From NCBI GenBank assembly GCA_019359245.1, contig JAHHHR010000015.1:1-64000 (forward strand): a DNA stretch of 64,000 nucleotides. Direction: 5' to 3'. Origin of the DNA: Nostoc desertorum CM1-VF14 (GTDB lineage Bacteria > Cyanobacteriota > Cyanobacteriia > Cyanobacteriales > Nostocaceae). Positions within the stretch are counted from its first letter, which is position 1; each line of letters opens with the position of its first letter. Shown one piece after another: positions 18,656 through 28,851 of the stretch. The notes beneath the pieces are model-generated. The model was not told where the DNA came from. It made no database searches and saw only the letters and a program-made list of their open reading frames with translations. The translations under genes were made by a program, and so were the position numbers.

Positions 18656-20110
18656 TTAGTAGGCACCTTCTTTTTTCAAAACTACCATAACTGTCTTGAG
18701 GAGAATTTCAAAGTCTAACTTAAGCGACCAATTTTCGATGTAGTTAAGATCGAGATTTATTACTTGTTCGAAGTCTAAAATATCTGAGCGACCTGAAACT
18801 TGCCAAAGACCTGTAATACCAGGTAAGACTTCATGCCTAATAAAATGATGTTCAGAAAACTTATCGACATCTCTAGTAGGTAAAGGACGAGGCCCTACTA
18901 TACTCATTTGTCCAAGGATAACGTTAAAAAGTTGAGGTAATTCGTCTAAGCTGTAACGTCGAAGGAATTTTCCAACACGGGTAATGCGAGGATCGTCTTT
19001 AATTTTAAAGATAATCCCATCTTTAGTTTCATTTAATGCTTCTAATTCTTTTTGGAATTTTTCGGCATCAGACCTCATAGTTCTGAATTTCCATACTTTA
19101 AACTGTTGTCCATGCAGACCTATACGGGTTTGTCTGTAGAATACTGTGCCGGGAGAGTCCAGTTTGATAGCTATAGCTATAACTATATAAATAGGAAATG
19201 ATAACATTACAAATAAAGTCGCACAACAAAAATCACAACTGCGCTTTATCCAAAAATCTTTACCTGTAATTATTGGACAATCCAAACTCAGACAAGGCAT
19301 TCCCCCTATTTTATTAAATTCAACGTTTTTATAAATTGGTTTTAATTCCATCGGTAAAATATGTACTTGGATGCCAGACGCTTGAAATAACCAGCATAAA
19401 AACATTCTGTTTTTTAAAGCATCCCAAGATATAAAAACTTCTGTCACACCTAATTCATTAAGTTTATCTAATGTTTGTTGACGTTTATATCTATCTAATG
19501 AACTGGCATTAGCTGTTCCAGATACAATATAGTGTTTTTCTTTTTTTATAAAACTAGCTATCTGATCATGATCTTGAGAATCACAAATGATGAAGACAGA
19601 AGAACGAACTATTTTTTTTTGCTTACGTAAATATTCAAGAGTAATATTTATAGCATATCTGCCAGCACAAATAAATAATATACTGAGCAGCCAAGATATT
19701 AATATTAATCTTGGGCGTGTAATATCAATAACTGGCTTATACAAAAAACAAACTAGGAGTATTAATCCATGAGCAAAAGTTAGCGATTTTACAATATTGA
19801 GATAGTTATAGCGTTTTTGGCCCTCTCGATAAAGACCCTCGACAGCTAATGATCCTATTTGAATTCCAATAGTTATTAAAATTGGCAAATAATTACTCGG
19901 CATATACGAAGTAAAATGCCCATAAGAAGATTGTTCCCCAGCTAAAATCCAACTTAAGGATAAAAGAGTATAGTCTACTAAAAACAGCGTTGTTAATCTT
20001 AACCACCACGAACCCTTGCGTACGCTGACAGATGTAGATGCACGTAAATCTGAAGGCACTTCACTGAATTTATTTGTTGTAATGCTTTGATTACTCATAG
20101 TTAGGAACAC
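18656..20110 (-). CDS. undecaprenyl-phosphate sugar-1-phosphate transferase (WbaP/priming glycosyltransferase)
   Basis: The 484-residue protein has about four N-terminal membrane segments, a CoA-binding-like middle domain and a further membrane anchor (near FCCATLFVMLSFPIYIVIAI). It ends with the conserved bacterial sugar transferase domain: KVWKFRTMRSDAE, LRRYSLDELPQLFNV, GQMSIVGPRP, PGITGLWQVSGRS. It starts repeat-unit assembly by moving a sugar phosphate, probably hexose-1-phosphate, onto undecaprenyl phosphate. It heads the minus-strand polysaccharide gene group. An alternative start is methionine 5. Confidence 0.92.
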   Translation of the reverse strand: MFLTMSNQSITTNKFSEVPSDLRASTSVSVRKGSWWLRLTTLFLVDYTLLSLSWILAGEQSSYGHFTSYMPSNYLPILITIGIQIGSLAVEGLYREGQKRYNYLNIVKSLTFAHGLILLVCFLYKPVIDITRPRLILISWLLSILFICAGRYAINITLEYLRKQKKIVRSSVFIICDSQDHDQIASFIKKEKHYIVSGTANASSLDRYKRQQTLDKLNELGVTEVFISWDALKNRMFLCWLFQASGIQVHILPMELKPIYKNVEFNKIGGMPCLSLDCPIITGKDFWIKRSCDFCCATLFVMLSFPIYIVIAIAIKLDSPGTVFYRQTRIGLHGQQFKVWKFRTMRSDAEKFQKELEALNETKDGIIFKIKDDPRITRVGKFLRRYSLDELPQLFNVILGQMSIVGPRPLPTRDVDKFSEHHFIRHEVLPGITGLWQVSGRSDILDFEQVINLDLNYIENWSLKLDFEILLKTVMVVLKKEGAY

Positions 20111-21348
20111 TTGGTGTAGTTGAAATTTGATAGAAACTTGCTCTTAGGACAAGTGGTGTATCTTACATTTTTCTCTCAAATAAGCCTGGAATTTATAGTC
20201 TCCTATTAACCATTTTCTTCGCACTAACTTTAAATGTTTACTCAAAAGCATTTTCCAAAGTCGGTTTGAGTGCCATTACTACCAAAAGACTTAGCTTTTA
20301 TTGCAGGCTATAATTCATTTAGCCTGGAAACTTTGAGCTTTGTTGAAAAAAAAAGGATTTGTTGGTGAGTTAACTTAATAGTTGAATAAATCCCTGACAT
20401 AAATAATCAAGTTGGTCAGGTAAAAAATTAAAATTTTTAAGGTGCGTAAGAGTTCAACTGAGTTACTACAGTTTCATTGCAGAGTTTCACTTATATGTAG
20501 ACAATGAGATCCTTTCGGGAATTACTGTAGCATATTTAGCTAGACTAATTTAGCTTTGCTTAGAACTTCTCTGTTTCTTTACGCATAATTACTGATTAAC
20601 AAAACTTACACACACAGGATATAACAAAATGCATCAAAAATTTGATTATCGTTACAAAAGTTTACATAAATTAACATTTTGCTTGAGCTTGAGTAGTTTT
20701 ATGGGTATCTCTAGAGAATTGGCCACAAGTAATATCAACAATATTTGATATCTGTGAGCCTTGTAATGTCTGCATTATAAACATTTTTACCTCCTGAGAG
20801 ACAGTCAACTTTTTGGCTTTACACTATTTTTACATCTGAGTACAAACAATGAAGATTCAGTAATAATTATTTTTTCCTTCAGAAAATTTTCGTAAAAACA
20901 GATATTGTATTTTAACCATATAGCTATACAAAATAAAAAAACCTATTTGTCAACTAAAGGTAAAGTTGGAAATTCAATGTTTGTCCCTGACTATATTTCA
21001 ACAATACAATCATGTAGTTTTTAAAATTCAAAAGCATTCTAAAGTTTTAACTAAAACTGAAATTTCTAGTAAAAGACGGGGATTATTATGTTAAATAAAA
21101 ATCAATTAACTAGAGCTTAAAGTATCAATTATCTTTGAAGATGCATATCATTAATCTAGTTACTGCAAACTAAAAGCTGTTCGCGCACCGTTTTGCTCTT
21201 AAGCCTAACTAGCCTTTATTTATGTAGTTCCAGGCTCTTATACCAAGACTATTAATGTGCAGCCTTACATATAATTTGGTATAAAAACATTTACAATAAA
21301 TAATAAATTAAAACAATGGCATTTGTTGATGGAGTTGATACATAGAAA
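20111..21348. other. divergent region between priming transferase and NRPS
   Basis: About 1.24 kb of A/T-rich DNA between two divergent genes, without a supported ORF. It must contain promoters for the polysaccharide operon and the NRPS. No clear NtcA box or hairpin was found. The NRPS start has only a weak upstream GGAG (21332-21335). Confidence 0.5.
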
Positions 21349-24300
21349 ATGCAGATAAATAGCCAGACTCCAGAGTATAAGCAAAATATTCCATTAAATA
21401 CTTTAACTCCCATCATCGGCACTCAAGTTCTACAGGGATGGAATGATACCGAAGAAGTTGATCCCAATCTATGCATCCATCAGATGTTTGAGATGCAAGT
21501 AGAGCGATCGCCTCAAGCAATTGCTGTAGTATTTGAAGATATACAACTTACTTATCAACAGTTAAATAAGCGGGCGAATCAATTAGCGCACTACCTACGT
21601 ACTTTGGGAGTTGGACCTGAAGTACTTGTGGGAATTTGCGTGGAGCGCTCCTTGGAGATGATCGTAGGAATACTGGCTATTCTCAAAGCTGGAGGCGCTT
21701 ATGTGCCTTTAGATCCAGCATATCCCCCAGAGCGTTTAGCCTTCATCTTGTCAGATACCCAGGCATCAGTGTTGTTAACGCAAGAAAAATTGGTTAAAAA
21801 CCTACCACCGCATCAGGCGCAAGTGGTTTGTCTAGACTCAAACTGGCAAGGTAACATCCAAAACAGTCAAGAAAATTTTGTAAATCAAACGACGGTTGAT
21901 AACCTAATCTATGTAATCTACACATCTGGTTCTACAGGACAGCCCAAAGGTGTAATGATCCCTCATCGGGGTATCTGCAATCAACTATACTGGCGGCAAA
22001 CAAACTTTAGATTAACTCAAGCAGATAAAGTTTTACTGACTATTTCTTTTAGCTTCGACCCCTCAGTGTGGCAAATATTCTGGCCATTGTGCTTCGGGGG
22101 GCAATTGATCTTGGCTCGCCCTGGTGGACAACAAGATACTGCTTACCTAGTGAAGGTGATTATTGAGCAGCAAATCACTGTCTTGGCGTTAGTACCTTCT
22201 ATGCTGCGTGTCTTACTGGAAGAGAAGGGAATTGAGAATTGCCGATTTCTTAAGCATATTACCTGCGGTGGTGAAGCTTTATCTAGCGAACTAATAGAAC
22301 GCTTCTTTGCCCGACTGAATTTGGACAATGTTTTCCATAATTGCTATGGCCCGACAGAAGCTTCCATTGATGCCACTTTCTGGACTTGTCAGCGCGGCAC
22401 TAACTATACCATTGCTCCCATTGGTCGCCCCATTACTAATGCAGAGATTTACATCCTTGATGAAAATTTGCAGCCTGTGCCTGTTGGTGAATCAGGTGAA
22501 CTGCACATTGGCGGGATTGGTTTAGCGCGAGGCTATCTTAACCGTCCGGAATTAACCACAGAGAAGTTCATTTTCAACCCTTTTAGCTCTGAAGTTGGGG
22601 CACGTCTTTACAAAACTGGGGATTTGGCACGTTTTCTACCAGACGGTAATATCGAGTTCCTTGGTCGTATTGACTACCAAGTGAAAATTCGTGGCTTCCG
22701 AATTGAATTGGGAGAAATTGAAGCGATATTAGGTCAACATCCGGCACTAACACAGACTTTAGTCATAGCTAGAGAGGATGTTCCTGGTGACAAACAACTC
22801 GTAGCGTATATTGTTGCCAACCCAGAGCAAATTCCTAGTCAGGTTGAATTGCGTCAATTTTTGCAAGGTCGGTTGCCTGAATATATGGTGCCTGCCTCAT
22901 TTGTATTTTTGGACAACTTGCCATTAAACCCCAACGGCAAAATAGACCGCCGCGCTTTACCTGCACCGCATATATCTGATCTTGGTCTGTCAACTAACTT
23001 TGTCCCACCCCAAAATGCTACAGAAGAAGTCTTAGCTAGCATCTGGGTAAAAGTTTTGCGTTTGGAACAAGTAGGCATTCACGACAATTTTTTTGAATTG
23101 GGAGGCCATTCACTTCTGGCGACGCAAGTCATGTCTAGGGTTCGCCAAGCCTTTCAGATAGAAATGCCGTTGCAAATTTTATTTGAGAATCCAACGATCG
23201 CTAGTTTAGCTCAAGCGATCGCTCAAACCCAGACTCAAGAAAATGATTCCCAAAACCAAACTATTCCTCTAATAGCCAACCGCGAGTCAATCCCTTTATC
23301 CTTTGCCCAGCAGCGAGTGTGGTTTTTGGAGCAGTTGGAACCTAACAGTCCAGCTTATATTATCTCCAATGCACTACGCTTAACAGGCGAGTTCAACGCG
23401 AGTATACTGCAACAGGCACTAAATGCGATCGTCATTCATCATGAGGCACTGCGAACAAACTTTATTACATCACCGGATGGTAGCCCCATACAAATTATTG
23501 GCAAGCCTCGGCCAGTTGAACTAAAGATAATTAAAGTAGCACAAGAGCAAGTGCAATGTCTGCTAACTCAAGAAGCGCGGCGCCCCTTCAATTTAGAATC
23601 TGACTTGATGCTACGAGCTACCTTGCTCCAGATAGATGAACAGGAGCAAATACTTTTGCTAATAATGCACCACATAGCTTCAGATGGCTGGTCAATGGGT
23701 ATTCTTTGGCAGCAGTTAGCATCCCTTTATGAAGCCTTGTTGAGCGATAAGCCTTCTCCCCTAGTAAAATTACCCATTCAGTATGCCGATTTTGCTGTTT
23801 GGCAGCACCAATGGCTATCGGGTGAAGTCCTCTCCAGCCAAATAAACTACTGGAAAACCCAGTTAACAGGCGCTAATACTGTACTGGAATTGCCTACCGA
23901 CCAACCACGGCCACCAGTCCAAACTTACCAAGGGGCGGCCCAATCACTGATGCTACCAAAGACTCTGAGTGCATCGCTCATAGAACTCTCGCGTCAGGAA
24001 GGTGTTACCCTATTCATGACCTTGCTCGCGGCCTTTGGGACAATACTGCACCGCTATACTGGGCAAGAAGATATACTTATCGGTTCTCCTATTGCTGGAC
24101 GTAACCGTTCTGAAATTGAAGGGTTGATCGGATTTTTTATTAATACCGTCGTTTTGCGGACTGATTTTTCTGGTAATCCTAGTTTTCGTTCAGTGCTGAG
24201 TCGAGTTCGCCAAATGGCATTAGGTGCTTATGCCCATCAAGATATGCCTTTCGAGAAACTGGTAGAAGAACTACAACCAGAGCGAGATACCAGCCGTAAC

Positions 24301-27294
24301 CCACTGTTTCAAGTGTGGTTTAATATGCTCAACTTAAAGGATATCCAACTGGAACTACCTGGGGTAGCGATAGAACCAGTTTCGATGTTAGAAACAGCTT
24401 CTAAGTTCGACTTAACTTTGTATGTGACAGAAAAAAATCAGGGAATCCAACTTGATTTAGTCTACAACACTGATCTATTTGCTTCAGAGCGGATGATGGA
24501 AATGCTGAATCAATTCCATCATTTGTTGGATCAAATTGTTGCTGCAACGGAATGCCAGATTAGTTTGTATTCTCTTGTGACACCAGGAGTCAGAACTTTA
24601 CTACCAGAACCAAGGGCGGTTTTGCCAGAACCTCGGTACGAATTGGTAACAACAATGTTTACCTCTTGGGTAAATCGCACCCCAGAACATTCAGCACTTC
24701 GTCAAGGGTCTCGCACTTGGAACTATGGGGAATTGGGCAAAAGCGCTCAAGCTTTAGCACGGGTGATATTGTCTCACGGAGTTGAACGGGGAGATGTTGT
24801 AGCCGTATTCGGCACACGAAGCTTTGGATTGATTTCGAGTATGGCGGCTGTACTCTTGAGTGGCGGTGTCTTACTTACCCTCGATCCGAAACTTCCCAGC
24901 GATCGCCACCTGCTCATGCTCAAGGAAGCTAAAGCCAAATACATATTATATATTGATAGTCAATACCCAGAAAACAAAGAACTATATAAATCTTTAATTT
25001 TCATCTATGTGAACCCAGACACAGGAGAAGCGATAAATTCACCCCAAGACAGCACTAAAGTAATAAACTTGCCTGAAATCGCTGCCGATGATGCAGCTTA
25101 TATTTTCTTTACTTCTGGCACCACTGGTGTACCCAAAGGTGTGCTGGGATGTCACAAAGGAATGGCGCATTTTCTCAACTGGCAGAGGCAAACATTTGAA
25201 ATTGGTCAACAAGACCGTGTTGCCCAATTGACAGGTCTTTCCTTTGATGTAGTTCTTAGAGATATATTCTTACCTTTGACTAGTGGTGCAACCTTGTGTT
25301 TGCCAGAGGAAGGGGATAACTTAGAACCAATTAAAATTTTGACTTACTTGGAACATGAGCAAATTTCTGTGCTGCACACAGTTCCATCGCTGGCGCAATC
25401 ATGGTTAGCCAATGTGCCGTCAGGAGTCTATCTACGTCACTTACGCTGGTTATTCTTTGCTGGAGAACCTCTCAAGGAGACACTTGTCTCTCAGTGGCGG
25501 GATACTTTTCCAGAATCAGGTGAAATTGTCAATCTCTATGGGCCAACAGAGACAACTTTGGCGAAGTGTTATTACAAAATACCTGTTGAGTGTAAACCAG
25601 GAGTACAGCCAGTAGGATTGCCGCTCCCGGAAACTCAAGCACTAGTTTTAACACCAAATCAACAGCTGTGCGGCATTGGTGAACCAGGCGAGATCGTGAT
25701 GAGAACGCCATTCCGTACTTTGGGTTACATAAATGCCCAAGAAGAAAATCGTTCTCGGTTTGTCAAAAATTTCTTTCGGAATGACGAACGAGATTGGCTC
25801 TATTATACAGGCGATCGCGGTTGCTATCGTCCAGATGGCTCTCTACAAATTCTCGGTCGCCGAGATCATCAAGTCAAAATCCGTGGGATACGCATTGAGC
25901 TAGGGGAAATTGAAACGGTGTTAGCCCAACACCCAGATGTATTGCAAACTGTAGTAATTGCCCGTGAAGATGTTCCTGGAGATCAACGTTTAGTAGCTTA
26001 CATTATTCCGAATCAGGACTGGGCATCCACAATTGGTGACATACGGAGCTTCCTCTTGACAAAGCTCCCACAGTATATGATACCCTCGGCTTTCGTTTTG
26101 CTGAACACCATACCCCTAACCCCCAACGGCAAGATAAACCGCCGTGCCTTACCAGCACCCGACTTATCAAGGCAAGAGTCGGAGGCTACCTTTGTTGCTC
26201 CCCGCAATGAAGTGGAACGCCAGCTAATAGAGATTTGGGAACAAACTTTACGTGTCCAGCCTATTGGTGTCAAGGATAACTTCTTTGAGCTAGGAGGACA
26301 TTCCATCTTAGCAGCAAAATTGTTTTGGCAAATCGAGAAAACATTTAATAAAAATCTGCCTCTTGCTATTCTCTTTCAGTCAGGGACTGTAGAGGCTCTA
26401 GCCAAAATAATTTGCCAAGAAGAAGATTTAGGAAGAAACTTGGCTTTAGTGAATACCTTAGATAAATCAAGAACTAATTGGTCATCTTTGGTAGAAATTC
26501 AACCCAATGGTTCCAAGCCACCTTTTTACTGCATTCACGGACTGGGTGGAGAAGTCTTGTGTTTTCGGGAATTGGCACTACATTTGGGGTCAGACCAACC
26601 ATTTTACGGGCTACAACCACAAGGGCTAGATGGAAAACATCCTTTCCATACAGAGATTGAAGACATGGCAACTCACTACATTCAAGAAATCCAGACTCTT
26701 CAGCCCAATGGCCCTTATTTTCTGGGGGGTTATTCTTTTGGGGGTGTAGTTGCTTTCGAAATGGCTCGGCAACTCCAAGATCAAGGCGAACAAGTTGGTA
26801 TTCTAGTTATGCTTGATAGTTGTCGTCCAGGTTATAGCTGGCGGGCACCACTTATCAAGCGAGTTTTCTTGCATTTAAATAAGATTTTTCAACAAGGGCC
26901 AGCCTACCTTTGGCAAAGGGCTGTGAGATGGAGTTATTGGCGTAAGTCTAATCTCCAAAATACATATAACCGTTACTTGGAAGGGGCACTAGATTTACCT
27001 GCAACTGACAAACACTTAAAAATTATAGATGTTAACACTCAAGCCGTCAGTGAATATATCTTTTCACCTTACCTTGGTCGAGCTATCCTCTTACGAACAG
27101 AGGATGAGAATCGGGACGAAGCTATAGGTACACAATACGATCCTCAATTCGGCTGGGGAGAAATAGTTGCTGGAGGGCTAGATATCCATTACATTCCCGG
27201 TTCTCACCTTGACCTACTTAATGAACCTTATGTACAGGTGGTAGCTGAAAAATTGAAAAATTTCTTAATCCAAGCGCAGTCTCCAAAGAATTAA
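21349..27294 (+). CDS. two-module non-ribosomal peptide synthetase (A-PCP-C-A-PCP-TE)
   Basis: The 1981-residue enzyme reads as adenylation 1 (about 30-540; YTSGSTGQPKG, NGKIDRRALP), carrier 1 (DNFFELGGHSLLA, near 584) and condensation (about 640-1075; active site HHIASDG near 773, LCL-like). It continues with adenylation 2 (about 1100-1600; FTSGTTGVPKG, NGKINRRALP), carrier 2 (GGHSILA near 1648) and a type I thioesterase (serine in GYSFGG near 1795, histidine in GSHLDLL near 1950). It begins with an adenylation domain, so module 1 is a loading module and the product is probably a dipeptide or its cyclised form. Aligned by eye to GrsA, the ten-residue codes are D-P-W-A-I-C-C-I-D-K and D-V-R-H-F-A-L-L-A-K; I cannot assign substrates. 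No PPTase, MbtH-like protein or transporter is adjacent. Confidence 0.95.
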   Translation: MQINSQTPEYKQNIPLNTLTPIIGTQVLQGWNDTEEVDPNLCIHQMFEMQVERSPQAIAVVFEDIQLTYQQLNKRANQLAHYLRTLGVGPEVLVGICVERSLEMIVGILAILKAGGAYVPLDPAYPPERLAFILSDTQASVLLTQEKLVKNLPPHQAQVVCLDSNWQGNIQNSQENFVNQTTVDNLIYVIYTSGSTGQPKGVMIPHRGICNQLYWRQTNFRLTQADKVLLTISFSFDPSVWQIFWPLCFGGQLILARPGGQQDTAYLVKVIIEQQITVLALVPSMLRVLLEEKGIENCRFLKHITCGGEALSSELIERFFARLNLDNVFHNCYGPTEASIDATFWTCQRGTNYTIAPIGRPITNAEIYILDENLQPVPVGESGELHIGGIGLARGYLNRPELTTEKFIFNPFSSEVGARLYKTGDLARFLPDGNIEFLGRIDYQVKIRGFRIELGEIEAILGQHPALTQTLVIAREDVPGDKQLVAYIVANPEQIPSQVELRQFLQGRLPEYMVPASFVFLDNLPLNPNGKIDRRALPAPHISDLGLSTNFVPPQNATEEVLASIWVKVLRLEQVGIHDNFFELGGHSLLATQVMSRVRQAFQIEMPLQILFENPTIASLAQAIAQTQTQENDSQNQTIPLIANRESIPLSFAQQRVWFLEQLEPNSPAYIISNALRLTGEFNASILQQALNAIVIHHEALRTNFITSPDGSPIQIIGKPRPVELKIIKVAQEQVQCLLTQEARRPFNLESDLMLRATLLQIDEQEQILLLIMHHIASDGWSMGILWQQLASLYEALLSDKPSPLVKLPIQYADFAVWQHQWLSGEVLSSQINYWKTQLTGANTVLELPTDQPRPPVQTYQGAAQSLMLPKTLSASLIELSRQEGVTLFMTLLAAFGTILHRYTGQEDILIGSPIAGRNRSEIEGLIGFFINTVVLRTDFSGNPSFRSVLSRVRQMALGAYAHQDMPFEKLVEELQPERDTSRNPLFQVWFNMLNLKDIQLELPGVAIEPVSMLETASKFDLTLYVTEKNQGIQLDLVYNTDLFASERMMEMLNQFHHLLDQIVAATECQISLYSLVTPGVRTLLPEPRAVLPEPRYELVTTMFTSWVNRTPEHSALRQGSRTWNYGELGKSAQALARVILSHGVERGDVVAVFGTRSFGLISSMAAVLLSGGVLLTLDPKLPSDRHLLMLKEAKAKYILYIDSQYPENKELYKSLIFIYVNPDTGEAINSPQDSTKVINLPEIAADDAAYIFFTSGTTGVPKGVLGCHKGMAHFLNWQRQTFEIGQQDRVAQLTGLSFDVVLRDIFLPLTSGATLCLPEEGDNLEPIKILTYLEHEQISVLHTVPSLAQSWLANVPSGVYLRHLRWLFFAGEPLKETLVSQWRDTFPESGEIVNLYGPTETTLAKCYYKIPVECKPGVQPVGLPLPETQALVLTPNQQLCGIGEPGEIVMRTPFRTLGYINAQEENRSRFVKNFFRNDERDWLYYTGDRGCYRPDGSLQILGRRDHQVKIRGIRIELGEIETVLAQHPDVLQTVVIAREDVPGDQRLVAYIIPNQDWASTIGDIRSFLLTKLPQYMIPSAFVLLNTIPLTPNGKINRRALPAPDLSRQESEATFVAPRNEVERQLIEIWEQTLRVQPIGVKDNFFELGGHSILAAKLFWQIEKTFNKNLPLAILFQSGTVEALAKIICQEEDLGRNLALVNTLDKSRTNWSSLVEIQPNGSKPPFYCIHGLGGEVLCFRELALHLGSDQPFYGLQPQGLDGKHPFHTEIEDMATHYIQEIQTLQPNGPYFLGGYSFGGVVAFEMARQLQDQGEQVGILVMLDSCRPGYSWRAPLIKRVFLHLNKIFQQGPAYLWQRAVRWSYWRKSNLQNTYNRYLEGALDLPATDKHLKIIDVNTQAVSEYIFSPYLGRAILLRTEDENRDEAIGTQYDPQFGWGEIVAGGLDIHYIPGSHLDLLNEPYVQVVAEKLKNFLIQAQSPKN

Positions 27295-27303
27295 TCTGAC
27301 AAC

Positions 27304-27413
27304 CCCCACCGCAAGGTGGAAGTCAAAAGTCGAAAGTCAAAAAGCTTATTCTATAGGCTTTTTAGCAATTTAAAATAGTCTGTTTATTTACGCCGACCTG
27401 TACTTGCTTCGCA
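27304..27413. repeat. degraded copy of the 322-429 MITE-like element
   Basis: It shares with 322-429 the left arm CCGCAAGG followed by GAAGTCAAAAGTC heptamers, and the right arm of the form TTATTTACGCCG then CTGTACT. The arms are still partly complementary. It sits in the short gap after the NRPS gene. Confidence 0.45.
27339..27363 (+). terminator. possible weak terminator after the NRPS
   Basis: AAAAAGC and GCTTTTT form a 7-bp stem with an 11-base loop, ending in a run of five T. It lies 45 bases past the NRPS stop. The stem is A/T-rich and weak. Confidence 0.3.
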
Positions 27414-27578
27414 AAAGAGGTCAATCAATTTTAGTAGTCCGTAGGGTGTGTTACCGCGACAGGATAAGGCACCTACTGGATAATTTATTTTTTGGGAGTC
27501 CTTAATTATTGTGGCACTATAGGCTTGAATGGCTGTTATTTTTAAATTTTAAGTTGGTAAATAATCCCCAATCTACTG

Positions 27579-28760
27579 ATGCTATATAGACGATTTGGAC
27601 GCACAGAATTACAAATGCCAGTGTTTTCTTGTGGTGGCATGAGATATCAGTTCAAATGGGAAGATGTTCCCAATAATGAAATTCCTGCTGATAACCAGGC
27701 GAATCTCGAAGCAACTATTAAAAGAGCAGTTGAGGTTGGGATTAATCATATTGAAACTGCTCGTGGTTATGGCACTTCCGAAATACAATTGGGGAGAATA
27801 TTGCCCAAGTTTCCCCGCGAAAAGTTAATTGTTCAGACCAAAGTCAGCCCAAAGGCAGATGCGAAAGAATTCCGCAAAACATTTGAACAATCATTGCAAA
27901 ATCTTCAGCTAGATTATGTTGACCTTTTAGGGCTGCATGGTATCAATCATGCTGAGTCGTTTGATGACAGCATTCGTCCAGGTGGCTGTTTAGAAGTAGC
28001 ACAGCAGTTGCAAGCAGAGGGAAAAGTTAGATTTATTGGCTTTTCCACACACGGTTCAACAGATATGATTGTGCAGACAATTAATACTAATCTATTTGAT
28101 TACGTGAATCTGCACTGGTACTACATTAATCAATGGAATTGGGCGGCAATTGAAGCAGCTAAACGCCACGATATGGGGGTGTTTATTATTAGCCCATCTA
28201 ATAAAGGAGGTTTGTTGTATGAACCTCCGCAAAAGTTAGTAAATCTTTGCGCCCCTTTGAGTCCAATGGTGTTTAATGATTTGTTTTGTTTGAGTCATCA
28301 AGAGGTGCATACTCTAAGTGTGGGAGCAGCAAAACCAGAAGATTTTGATGAACACCTGAAGACTTTAGAATTAGTAGATCAGGCATCAGAAATTTTGCCA
28401 TCTATTTTAGCAAGGTTGGAAGAAGAAGCGATCGCTACTTTGGGAGAAGATTGGGTAAAATCCTGGGAGACAAATTTACCAACCTTTGACGAAACCCCTG
28501 GTGAGGTAAATATTCGGGTAATTTTGTGGCTGCGAAATTTAGCGATCGCCTACGATCTGGTAGAGTATGCCAAAATGCGTTATAACCTGCTTGGTAATGG
28601 CAGCCATTGGTTTCCTGGCAACAAAGCTGATTGCCTAGACGAATTAGACTTGCGGCAATGTCTCGTCCGCAATCCCCACGCCGATAAAATCCCCCAACTT
28701 TTGGCACAAGCCCATCAAATGTTGGCAGGTGAGGCCGTTCAACGTCTATCGAAGACTTGA
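27579..28760 (+). CDS. aldo/keto reductase (COG1453-like)
   Basis: The 393-residue protein has the N-terminal (beta/alpha)8 aldo/keto reductase signature: RRFGRTELQMPV, then GINHIETARGYGTSEIQLG. The catalytic lysine is in VQTKVSP and the histidine in GLHGINH. The C-terminal extension of about 100 residues resembles the ferredoxin-like tail of this subfamily, but only two cysteines remain (ADCLDELDLRQC), so a 4Fe-4S cluster is unlikely. Substrate is unknown. It lies 284 bases downstream of the NRPS on the same strand; the MITE-like repeat between them argues against tight coupling, and a tailoring role is only a possibility. Confidence 0.82.
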   Translation: MLYRRFGRTELQMPVFSCGGMRYQFKWEDVPNNEIPADNQANLEATIKRAVEVGINHIETARGYGTSEIQLGRILPKFPREKLIVQTKVSPKADAKEFRKTFEQSLQNLQLDYVDLLGLHGINHAESFDDSIRPGGCLEVAQQLQAEGKVRFIGFSTHGSTDMIVQTINTNLFDYVNLHWYYINQWNWAAIEAAKRHDMGVFIISPSNKGGLLYEPPQKLVNLCAPLSPMVFNDLFCLSHQEVHTLSVGAAKPEDFDEHLKTLELVDQASEILPSILARLEEEAIATLGEDWVKSWETNLPTFDETPGEVNIRVILWLRNLAIAYDLVEYAKMRYNLLGNGSHWFPGNKADCLDELDLRQCLVRNPHADKIPQLLAQAHQMLAGEAVQRLSKT

Positions 28761-28851
28761 CAAATAGCATAAATAGGGCAGTGGGCATGGGTTAGGAGAG
28801 AAATAACTCCTAACTCCTAACATCCGCAATTACCAATGCCCCCAAGCATTA

